A DNA stretch of 5,357 nucleotides, taken from assembly GCA_937916485.1 (NCBI GenBank), contig CALFSV010000185.1:1-5357 (forward strand), written 5' to 3'. The notes beneath the pieces are model-generated. The model searched no databases. It was not told the DNA's origin and saw only the letters and a program-made list of their open reading frames with translations. Within the stretch, counting starts at the first letter, position 1. Each line of letters begins with the position of its first letter. Below, piece by piece: positions 1 through 5,302 of this stretch. The DNA is from an uncultured Paracoccaceae bacterium. GTDB lineage: Bacteria; Pseudomonadota; Alphaproteobacteria; Rhodobacterales; Rhodobacteraceae. A program made the translations under genes and the position numbers.

Positions 1-53
1 CGTATCTGAAAACCGCATGGGCCAGATCAGATACACAGAGGATCAGACACTCC

Positions 54-82
54 CTTGCGCCGTGCGCCAAGCCTTTTGCAAC
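54..82 (+). repeat. Left arm of 29-bp inverted repeat
   Basis: The reverse complement of 54-82 matches 198-226 at 26 of 29 positions, including an uninterrupted 14-bp match covering AAAGGCTTGGCGCA. The arm contains two reversed GGCGCA units. The arms are 115 bp apart and enclose the AT-rich core, so they look more like a symmetric protein-binding array than an RNA hairpin. Confidence 0.8.
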
Positions 83-197
83 ATTTACCGATGGCTGAGG
101 TTGGCGTCTGCCGAAGGCTGCGCCACGATGGTGCTACGACAGACATCATCCTAAATACGTTTAATAAAACAATATGATAGTTGGTATCAGGGTGTTT

Positions 198-226
198 GTT
201 GCCAAAGGCTTGGCGCATGGCGCATG
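198..226 (-). repeat. Right arm of 29-bp inverted repeat
   Basis: Partner of 54-82. The three mismatches are at 203, 218 and 225, and both GGCGCA units (212-217 and 219-224) are untouched. Conservation of the hexamers suggests that they are the part that is recognised. Confidence 0.8.
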
Positions 227-253
227 ACATCCAAACCGGGCGATGTCTTGGTT

Positions 254-291
254 GGCCGCTTGCGGCGCACCTGCTTGGCGCAAACGCGGCC
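254..291 (-). other. Bulged stem-loop just downstream of the primase-helicase stop
   Basis: GGCCGC (254-259) pairs with GCGGCC (286-291), and TTGCG (260-264) pairs with CGCAA (279-283). This gives an 11-bp stem with one 2-nt bulge (284-285) and a 14-nt loop. It begins 14 bases after the primase-helicase stop codon on the minus strand. No T-run follows in that direction, so it is not a canonical intrinsic terminator. It overlaps two candidate iterons (264-269 and 277-282), so it may be part of the origin or protect the transcript end. Confidence 0.5.
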
Positions 292-305
292 CAGCTTGCG
301 AAGTG

Positions 306-2723
306 TCAGTCAGCATCGTTCAGCACCCGGGAATACCGCACTGAGTTGCGATACTCGCCTTTGGTGAACTTACCGTTCGCAGAAAATCCCAGCCCCTTCA
401 GGCATGCGCTCAGACGATTTTGTTCCGCTGTGCCCATCCGAGCGCGATCAAGGCTAAGCCTCATGGCTGCCTCATGGAGCGACACGTCATTTACGCCCTC
501 CAACTTCCTGCCCAAATCCTCTTGCCACATATCGACCTTAACACGGCTTTTCTGCGCCCCCTCTACGACCGACATCAGGTTCTGCGGCATCTGCCACTTC
601 AAGCCTTGCCTGTACCAGTAAACGGCCTCAGCCCAAAGCATGTCCCGATCACGCTCAAGGGCTCGTAGGTCGATCTTGCCGACGCGAACGGGCCAAAAAC
701 GGCGGTTTCCGGTCTCATCCCGCAGATAGGCATCCTGATTAGTTGTGCCGATGAAGACGCAGCGCCGCTCGAACGTGGTCTCGGCCCGATCATATGGACG
801 ACGATAGCGCTCAACGCGACGGCTCACGAAGGCCTTGACGCTCTCGACGTCTGATTTCTGCATCGCAGAGAGTTCTGGGATTTCTATACCCCATTTGCCC
901 CTCAGGTGGTCGGATGCTTCCTTGGTGTTGACCGCTGGCAAGCTGTCGCTGAAATAGGAACTGCCGAACAAGATGCGGGCAGCTGAGGACTTCCCTGCGC
1001 CCTGTAAACCCTCCAACACCAGCATCGAGTCAACTTGGCACCCGGGATCAAGCGCACGGGCAACTGCGCCTACCATGAACCGTCTACCAACTTCGGCTAG
1101 GTATTTCGGATCGCTTGCGGGGCTGTTGGCGTCCTCCATTGAACCCAGATAGTTGGCACAGAACCGCTGCAGCATTGGAGCATGTGTGTTGGGCGACCAT
1201 TGGATCCGCGTCTCAAGATCTTGGAGGTAGTGGCGCACGGGCGATATGATTTGCTCATGCGCTGCCATTATGATCGCGCTTGCCACCGTATCCTTCGCCA
1301 CATTCGGGAAGTGGTGCCTCTGCAGCCAAACTATGGTTGCAAGTATGTCCACGTCCCGTAGCTGATGGGGTTTGAAGGTTTTGTGCGGCGTCCGCGCGCC
1401 CGGGATTGGCGTGAGCACCATGATCTCGTCGGCCATTTCATCGTAGGCAAACCGATCGCACCATTCATTGCTTTCCGCTAGTACGACGTGGATGTTGGCT
1501 AAATTCCAAAGGGGCACTTCCTTGCGCCGCACGATCCGATTGGGATCGTCAAGCAGCTCACGGTAACTGGTGCGTGCGGAAGCTTGTGGCGTCCGCCGTT
1601 CAAATCCGTGCTCACTTGCAACATAGATCAGGGTGCCAATTGAGGTCCCCCGATTAGCATCATACCCGCTAAACAGATCCTCGATTTGTTTGGACGCGCC
1701 GGCACCCCCATCAGTGGCCGCGGACCAGTATTTGTCGCAACCCTTGCTCCAATCTGTAAAGATCTGCTCACCAACAGTCCAACCAAGCGACGCAACCGAC
1801 CACGCCAGCGCCCGCCACTCATCCCTGCCTATATCTGGGGGTACGCACGCCAGCATAGCCTTTACCCTCTGCACATTGTCAGGGGTTTCGTCCCAAGTTC
1901 TATCAATGCTTCCAGCGAGCTGTTCGGTCGCTTCCATCATCGCGGCATAGTGTGGCGACGCCTTTATATGGTCGGGTACCGTCCACTCACCGAACAAACG
2001 AGGAAACGCCGGAAATGGTGAGCCGTGATGGCTATTTTGGCCAACTGTTGCCCCAATCTGCGCGTGGGCCTTGTCGATTTGGGCGCGCAGCTTGTCAAAG
2101 CTGAACGGCCCGCTGTCTTCTAGCAGCCGCACGCGGCGCGGCGGGTGATATTTGCGGTTGAAGCTGCCCACCGGCCTAAGAACTCGGGCCATGTCAGCTG
2201 TCACCGCAGGGTCAGCGTTGAGGCCATTTGCAGTGCATAGCGCTTTGAGCTTAACCGCCAGCGTTTTCCATTCTACGGCAGGGACAGCGTCCTTCAGCGG
2301 CCAATAGGCGTGAAGACCACCACCGCTGTCCACAAGTAAGGGATGAGGCAAGCCAACCGTGCCGCAGAATGCGTTTAGTGCGGCCTTGGCTGCGCTTTTT
2401 GTAGCATAGCCTTTGCCCATGTCAGCCTTCTCGTCGCCGCAGTCGAGATCGATGAACAAAGCCCTAAACGATTTTGCATTCGGGGCGATACGACTGGACC
2501 CATCGTTGAAAGATGCACACGCATGATAGACGTCGCAGCCCCGATCACAAAACTTATCGAGCCCGGCTGCCATGCTGTTCAAGTCGCGGAAAGGCGAGTT
2601 GCCCTTGTCATCGGCCCCCGGGCGCTTCCTGAACATGATGTAAGTGCCGTCATCTGGGATGACCTTGGTAAGGAAGTCGCGGTCGATCGCCGACACTTGG
2701 TCAGCGCATGAATAATCAGTCAT
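306..2723 (-). CDS. Primase-helicase: AEP primase, PriCT-2 and VirE/VapE-type ATPase
   Basis: This 805-residue protein probably makes primers and unwinds DNA to replicate the excised element. The N-terminal half looks like an archaeo-eukaryotic-type primase: FIDLD at 90-94 supplies the metal-binding acidic pair (D92, D94), SGGGLHAYW at 133-141 supplies the G-x-H motif (H138), and DMARVLRPVGSFNRK at 178-191 is the third block. A PriCT-2-like region follows at about 285-375. The ATPase has Walker A GLQGAGKSS at 572-580, a Walker B-like GIEIPEL at 612-618, a sensor FIGTTNQ at 657-663 and an arginine-finger-like GNRRFWPV at 672-679, as in VirE/VapE (DUF5906-like) proteins. A small basic C-terminal region at about 745-800 could bind the origin, by analogy with SaPI Rep. 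The start at 2723 is chosen because AAAGG lies 7 bases upstream; an in-frame ATG at 2759 has no ribosome site. All motifs are intact, so the protein looks functional. Confidence 0.93.
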   Translation of the reverse strand: MTDYSCADQVSAIDRDFLTKVIPDDGTYIMFRKRPGADDKGNSPFRDLNSMAAGLDKFCDRGCDVYHACASFNDGSSRIAPNAKSFRALFIDLDCGDEKADMGKGYATKSAAKAALNAFCGTVGLPHPLLVDSGGGLHAYWPLKDAVPAVEWKTLAVKLKALCTANGLNADPAVTADMARVLRPVGSFNRKYHPPRRVRLLEDSGPFSFDKLRAQIDKAHAQIGATVGQNSHHGSPFPAFPRLFGEWTVPDHIKASPHYAAMMEATEQLAGSIDRTWDETPDNVQRVKAMLACVPPDIGRDEWRALAWSVASLGWTVGEQIFTDWSKGCDKYWSAATDGGAGASKQIEDLFSGYDANRGTSIGTLIYVASEHGFERRTPQASARTSYRELLDDPNRIVRRKEVPLWNLANIHVVLAESNEWCDRFAYDEMADEIMVLTPIPGARTPHKTFKPHQLRDVDILATIVWLQRHHFPNVAKDTVASAIIMAAHEQIISPVRHYLQDLETRIQWSPNTHAPMLQRFCANYLGSMEDANSPASDPKYLAEVGRRFMVGAVARALDPGCQVDSMLVLEGLQGAGKSSAARILFGSSYFSDSLPAVNTKEASDHLRGKWGIEIPELSAMQKSDVESVKAFVSRRVERYRRPYDRAETTFERRCVFIGTTNQDAYLRDETGNRRFWPVRVGKIDLRALERDRDMLWAEAVYWYRQGLKWQMPQNLMSVVEGAQKSRVKVDMWQEDLGRKLEGVNDVSLHEAAMRLSLDRARMGTAEQNRLSACLKGLGFSANGKFTKGEYRNSVRYSRVLNDAD

Positions 2724-2819
2724 GGAACTGCCTTTCGTTGGCAGCGCACCACAAAGCATGCTATTGAGGGTGTGTGGAAACTACCCCCTGGCCGCGTGCC
2801 TTCAGGCGCGCGGTTTTTA
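2724..2819. promoter_or_regulatory. Leader region between alpA-like gene and primase-helicase
   Basis: This 96-bp gap holds the primase-helicase ribosome site (AAAGG, 7 bases before the ATG) and, at its far side, an intrinsic terminator on the opposite strand. On the plus strand, TTGGCA (2738-2743) and TATTGA (2762-2767) are 18 bp apart. They resemble a weak sigma-70 promoter that would read toward the terminator. No clear minus-strand promoter is seen, so the primase-helicase may be co-transcribed with the alpA-like gene. Confidence 0.35.
2792..2819 (+). terminator. Intrinsic terminator on the plus strand
   Basis: CCGCGTGCC (2792-2800), loop TTCA and GGCGCGCGG (2805-2813) form a 9-bp stem with one G-U pair, followed by TTTTTATT. 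This is a textbook rho-independent terminator, but only for rightward transcription; leftward it is followed by CCAGGGGG. No gene in the window is on the plus strand. It either ends a small antisense RNA over the primase-helicase leader or blocks stray rightward transcription into the alpA-like gene. Confidence 0.75.
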
Positions 2820-3068
2820 TTAGCCAGCACAGGTGTTTGTGCGCTCATGTTTAGCAAGCCAGTTCTCGAAATCGGAACGGCGGTAGCGCACAAGGCGCGA
2901 CGAAATTTTCACGAACGGCGGGCCGTCACCCCTAAGCGCGGCAAGTTCCAACCAACGTCGCGTCAAGCGGTATTGGTCTTCGATGTCATCCCGGCTGAGC
3001 AAATGGTCGCCATGGCGTAGGTCCTTTTTTGAAGGATCAGTTGCCGAACCGGATTGTGTCCCATGCAT
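2820..3068 (-). CDS. AlpA/excisionase-family helix-turn-helix regulator
   Basis: This small 82-residue DNA-binding protein resembles the AlpA/HTH_17 family, whose members act as excisionases (directionality factors) or as activators of integrase and early genes in satellites such as P4-type elements. The HTH unit runs from about 23 to 74: LLSRDDIEDQYRLTRRWL carries the helix-turn-helix and VRYRRSDFENWL (60-71) is the typical wing and end signature. The start at 3068 is chosen because GGAGG lies 8 bases upstream; the longer reading from 3140 adds 24 residues without support. It sits between the operator-like region and the primase-helicase, so it probably heads the replication operon. Whether it works as excisionase, activator or both cannot be told from sequence. 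A short unstructured N-terminus (1-20) precedes the HTH. Confidence 0.85.
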   Translation of the reverse strand: MHGTQSGSATDPSKKDLRHGDHLLSRDDIEDQYRLTRRWLELAALRGDGPPFVKISSRLVRYRRSDFENWLAKHERTNTCAG

Positions 3069-3202
3069 GATTGGTACCTCCGTTTTGCCAGAGCGTCTTG
3101 CCCTTGGCTTCCGGTGGCATCGTTCCATAGCTCCCTGCACGAGGCATTAGTCCGAAATTTTGTGTCACTTTTGCATGGTTATTTCCGACTAACATTTACA
3201 GG
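3069..3202 (-). promoter_or_regulatory. Control region of the alpA-like/replication operon
   Basis: This is the only gap of useful size between the integrase pair and the replication genes. It contains the ribosome site for the alpA-like gene (GGAGG, 3077-3081) and an inverted repeat at 3147-3192. The segment around 3147-3200 is visibly richer in A and T than its surroundings, as expected of a promoter. I could not pick a convincing -35/-10 pair. No repressor gene is visible nearby, so the regulator that acts here would be encoded elsewhere in the element, be a helper-phage protein, or be the AlpA-like protein itself. Confidence 0.5.
3147..3192. repeat. Operator-like inverted repeat
   Basis: TTAGTCCGAAAT (3147-3158) and ATTTCCGACTAA (3181-3192) are inverted copies matching at 11 of 12 positions, separated by 22 bp. 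The centre-to-centre distance of 34 bp is about three helical turns, which would put the two half-sites on one face of the DNA. The location, upstream of the alpA-like gene and just after the preceding stop codon, fits a repressor or activator site. The long spacer makes an RNA terminator unlikely, and no T-run follows. Confidence 0.55.
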
Positions 3203-3880
3203 TTAGGCAGACGCAAGTGCGTGTGCCACTTGCGAAATCGAAACAGGGCGTCCAAGCACAGCCGTGGCAAAGCGGGCAGTCATTGATGACTTGGGGCCAA
3301 GCGCCACTCCCCAACGGCGGAATTCAAGCGCGGTTGGGGTGGCCGTAAAGTTGTGGCTTGCCCGTGCGGCTTTGGACCTCGCACCTTTACGTGTTTCTTT
3401 GAAAAACGCAGCTAAAGCGGTGGCCTCGGGGATTGTATGCACGATGTTTGGCGCGATCGTTTGATCGCTCAATCCGGCAAGCAACTCCCGACACGGTTGA
3501 TCCAACTGCCGCAACAAAGTCGTTAGGTCAAAATCTGGATGCGTCGAGGACAATGCCAGCGTGGAGAACAAGGCCTCGTCAGCATCCGACGGCGCCCCCC
3601 CTGAAGGGCTACGAAAGTGTTCAAGCACATCGATTAGGTTTTGCGCGCAAGTTAAAATGGTGCGCCGCAGCGCATCTACTTCATCAGGGGCAACCCGGCT
3701 CTGCTCCACGCTGAGGTGGGCATGGTACGCCACAAAACAATGGAAAATTTCCCGTCGCGCTCGTGTGTCGAACGTGACGCCAACGCTGGTCTCGATATCG
3801 CCCCACGGAAGATCATCAGCCTTCATGTGCGGCTGACGGAATGCGCCAGTTCCGAGAATGCCAGATTTACCCTTTGCCAT
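3203..3880 (-). CDS. Unknown protein translationally coupled to the integrase
   Basis: I do not recognise this 225-residue protein. It appears soluble: no signal peptide or membrane segment is visible. It is probably mostly helical, with Ala/Leu-rich stretches at about 66-88 and 120-160 and a basic patch KETRKGARSKAARAS near 160-175. This is followed by a C-terminal region (EFRRWGVALGPKSSMT..., about 185-225) that could be a small DNA-binding or interaction domain. The start at 3880 is chosen because GAGAGGG lies about 6 bases upstream; earlier in-frame starts reach deep into the integrase gene. Its first 14 bases overlap the end of the integrase gene, so the two are very likely co-transcribed and translationally coupled. 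A role in integration/excision, regulation or element maintenance is possible, but nothing in the sequence proves any of these. Confidence 0.8.
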   Translation of the reverse strand: MAKGKSGILGTGAFRQPHMKADDLPWGDIETSVGVTFDTRARREIFHCFVAYHAHLSVEQSRVAPDEVDALRRTILTCAQNLIDVLEHFRSPSGGAPSDADEALFSTLALSSTHPDFDLTTLLRQLDQPCRELLAGLSDQTIAPNIVHTIPEATALAAFFKETRKGARSKAARASHNFTATPTALEFRRWGVALGPKSSMTARFATAVLGRPVSISQVAHALASA

Positions 3881-5072
3881 TTTGCACCCTCTCAAACGCC
3901 GCCTCGATATCTGCTCCGATGCTGCCCACCGCCACCAGAAGCGGGTCGTCGGCAAGGTGGGCGTATCTGGCTGTTGTCTGTACTGACTTGTGTCCGAGCA
4001 GTTTGCCGACCAACGGCAAGCTCATGCCGCTTCGAACGCCCAAACTTGCAAAGGAATGGCGCAAGTCATGGATGCGGACATCCTTTATCCCGGCATCCTC
4101 CCGAATGACGGCCCAGGAGCTTTTGATGTTTACTAAATGAGCGCCGGATTTCGCGCCCACGATAACATGCGGATTGCCAGCGACGCGAGGCAGGGTATTA
4201 AGCACCGAGAGCGCAGCCGGAGGCAGGTAGACTTCCTTGCGTCCGGTCTTGCTGTCTCCAAGTTCCAAACAGCCACGCACGAGGTTTACTGCGTCCCACT
4301 TGAGCTCAAGAACCTCGCTATGGCGCGCACCCGTGAATAGAATGAGCCGAAGCATCGCGACTGCATATAGCGATATCGGCCTCTTGAGCTGGCCTTCTTC
4401 GGCTTTCTGTAGCGTTGCACCGAGCCGCGCGATCTCGTCATCAGAAAGGTATCGACGGCGCCCCACCTCTTTGAAGCGCTGGATACCCTTGACGGGATGG
4501 TCGCCACGCTCAATCCATTCGAGGTCATCAGCGGCGAAACTGAAGAGCTTCGAAAGCAGTGCGAGACGCCGATTTGCCTCGTAAGGCTTATCCTCCAGAC
4601 CTGCATGATATGCGCGGATTTGCTGACGCGTTACATCCTTGACCCGCATGCGCCCGAACACGGGCCGTAGCTTAACCTCAATCATGCGCGTGTCGTTGTA
4701 TAGACTTGATGGCTTTTTCCGCTTGGCGGCGTATTCACGCAAATACTTGTCAAACAGATCGGACATGCTTGGCGCGTCTCGCTCGCTATTGCGAGTGGCA
4801 GCTGGGTCGCCGCCGTGCCGCACCTCGGCAGCCCAGTCTTTTGCGATAGAGCGCGCCTGATCTACCGTCAAAGGGCCGAAGTCCCCTATGCGCGGCTCTC
4901 GGATTTGTGCGCCGCGCCCGCCACCGACGCGGTAGCGGTAGAAGAACGCCCGGCGACCGCTGGGGTAAACACGGATGGAGAAGCCCGGCAGATCGGCATC
5001 CCTGACAGTAAATAGTGCTTCCCCCGCTTCGAGGTTGTCAACGACCCGTTTGGTCAGTTTCACCTTGTCCAT
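3867..5072 (-). CDS. int: Tyrosine recombinase (integrase) with N-terminal arm-binding domain
   Basis: This 401-residue site-specific recombinase most likely inserts and excises the element at tRNA-Thr. Residues 1-90 match the DUF4102-type arm-DNA-binding domain of P4-like integrases (FSIRVYPSGRRAFFYRYR at 31-48). Residues about 103-190 form the SAM-like core-binding domain, and about 205-385 the catalytic domain. The catalytic residues are all visible: R250 in TGARHSEVL, K275 in SKTGRK, H335 and R338 in HDLRHSFAS, H361 in LLGHKS and the nucleophile Y370 in TTARYAHL. Length is normal for the family and the frame is intact, so it should be active. The start codon lies 140 bp from the tRNA fragment, the usual position for an integrase next to its attachment site. 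The ribosome site is weak (GAAAG). The 3' end overlaps the next gene by 14 bases. Confidence 0.96.
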   Translation of the reverse strand: MDKVKLTKRVVDNLEAGEALFTVRDADLPGFSIRVYPSGRRAFFYRYRVGGGRGAQIREPRIGDFGPLTVDQARSIAKDWAAEVRHGGDPAATRNSERDAPSMSDLFDKYLREYAAKRKKPSSLYNDTRMIEVKLRPVFGRMRVKDVTRQQIRAYHAGLEDKPYEANRRLALLSKLFSFAADDLEWIERGDHPVKGIQRFKEVGRRRYLSDDEIARLGATLQKAEEGQLKRPISLYAVAMLRLILFTGARHSEVLELKWDAVNLVRGCLELGDSKTGRKEVYLPPAALSVLNTLPRVAGNPHVIVGAKSGAHLVNIKSSWAVIREDAGIKDVRIHDLRHSFASLGVRSGMSLPLVGKLLGHKSVQTTARYAHLADDPLLVAVGSIGADIEAAFERVQNGKG

Positions 5073-5212
5073 ATTCTGGCTTTCACATAGCTTTCACGCA
5101 GTGCGAAACTACAGGAAGCCATAAGAAATCGAAACAGCAAAATATTCAATAAAATATGAGATAGTTGATACTATTTGACGTTCTTTGTGAGTAGAGAGTC
5201 GTAGTACCCTGA
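5073..5212 (-). promoter_or_regulatory. Integrase upstream region and attachment-site arm
   Basis: This 140-bp AT-rich spacer between the tRNA fragment and the integrase start should hold the integrase promoter and integrase/excisionase arm sites. Visible elements are two GCTTTCAC copies 11 bp apart (5079-5097), a short palindrome ATAGT-tgat-ACTAT (5161-5174), and an AATAAAA...GATAGTTGATA segment that resembles one in the candidate origin. No promoter pair is convincing enough to mark. Confidence 0.45.
5079..5097 (-). repeat. Two direct GTGAAAGC copies, 11-bp period
   Basis: On the minus strand GTGAAAGC occurs at 5097-5090 and again at 5086-5079, immediately before the integrase ATG. A one-helical-turn period is typical of binding sites for small DNA-bending proteins such as excisionases. 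Autoregulation of int by the AlpA-like protein is a possible reading. Two copies of 8 bp are modest evidence. Confidence 0.4.
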
Positions 5213-5259
5213 GATTTGTAATCAGTAGGTCCGCGGTTCGAGTCCGTGTGGGGGCACCA
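5213..5259 (+). other. Attachment site: 3' fragment of tRNA-Thr(UGU)
   Basis: The 47 bases match tRNA positions 30-76: anticodon loop TTTGTAA with anticodon TGT, 3' anticodon strand TCAGT, variable loop AGGTC, T-stem CGCGG/CCGTG around TTCGAGT, the 3' acceptor strand TGGGGGC, discriminator A and CCA. The 5' half is missing: the bases upstream lack a GCCCCC acceptor strand and a D-arm, and only the last two bases of the 5' anticodon strand fit. This is the duplicated core left when an element integrates in the 3' half of a tRNA gene, so it marks the element's right end. The complete gene should be at the other junction. Confidence 0.85.
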
Positions 5260-5273
5260 TAAAAATCAAGTTA

Positions 5274-5300
5274 GATGCTTGCTTCGATTGATAAAGCATC
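5274..5300. repeat. Inverted repeat beyond the element end
   Basis: GATGCTT (5274-5280) and AAGCATC (5294-5300) are perfect 7-bp inverted copies around a 13-nt loop. It begins 15 bases past the tRNA CCA end, in presumed host DNA. No T-run follows on the plus strand, so it is at best a weak terminator for the tRNA transcript. Confidence 0.35.
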
Positions 5301-5302
5301 AA

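Larger units (their letters stand above)
54..282. other. Candidate replication origin: iterons flanking an AT-rich core
   Basis: Seven GGCGCA hexamers lie in this non-coding stretch. Three are in reverse orientation left of the core (56-61, 63-68, 119-124) and four are forward on the right (212-217, 219-224, 264-269, 277-282). Three of them sit in a longer decamer, GCTTGGCGCA (63-72 reversed, 208-217, 273-282). The paired copies at 56/63 and 212/219 are both spaced by 7 bp. Between the two sets, about 151-187 is strongly AT-rich in otherwise GC-rich DNA and could be the unwinding region. The position just downstream of the primase-helicase gene matches SaPI origins, where Rep binds iterons on both sides of an AT-rich segment. 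The hexamer also occurs sporadically in the genes, so density, symmetry and the long repeat are the evidence. Function is inferred. Confidence 0.6.
1..5259. mobile_element. Integrative element inserted at tRNA-Thr, right part (PICI/VapE-island-like)
   Basis: The block combines a tyrosine recombinase, an AlpA-like regulator, a primase-helicase and an iteron-rich non-coding region, and ends at a 3' tRNA fragment at 5213-5259. All genes are on the minus strand. This core set is established for tRNA-integrated phage satellites (SaPIs, proteobacterial PICIs) and for vap-type islands. The fragment's 3' end points right, so the element lies to its left. By the usual logic of tRNA integration, the intact tRNA gene should then be at the other end, beyond position 1. 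The left boundary is not in the window. No capsid, terminase, conjugation or cargo gene is visible, so satellite phage, simple island and degraded prophage cannot be separated here. Confidence 0.85.

Noticed and set aside
27..230. Minus-strand ORF of 67 residues
   Set aside because: It has no good ribosome site, no recognisable domain, and runs through the iterons and the AT-rich core, so non-coding origin sequence explains it better.
181..621. Plus-strand ORF of 146 residues opposite the primase-helicase end
   Set aside because: Its composition is that of an antisense shadow, and its first part runs through the iteron region.
2724..2759. Longer start for the primase-helicase at 2759
   Set aside because: There is no ribosome site before 2759, whereas AAAGG sits 7 bases before the ATG at 2723.
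3069..3140. Longer start for the AlpA-like protein at 3140
   Set aside because: The extra 24 residues are basic and unstructured, and the strong GGAGG site serves the ATG at 3068.
3881..3955. Longer start for the unknown protein at 3955
   Set aside because: It would overlap the integrase by about 90 bases, and the GAGAGGG ribosome site fits the start at 3880.
3716..4140. Plus-strand ORFs opposite the integrase and the unknown gene
   Set aside because: They have no domain signature and lie antisense to well-supported genes; GC-rich DNA commonly gives such open frames.
5184..5259. Complete functional tRNA gene
   Set aside because: The upstream bases give no acceptor 5' strand complementary to TGGGGGC and no D-arm, so only positions 30-76 are tRNA-like.
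5274..5300. Strong intrinsic terminator after the tRNA fragment
   Set aside because: The stem is only 7 bp with a 13-nt loop and lacks a following T-run on the plus strand.
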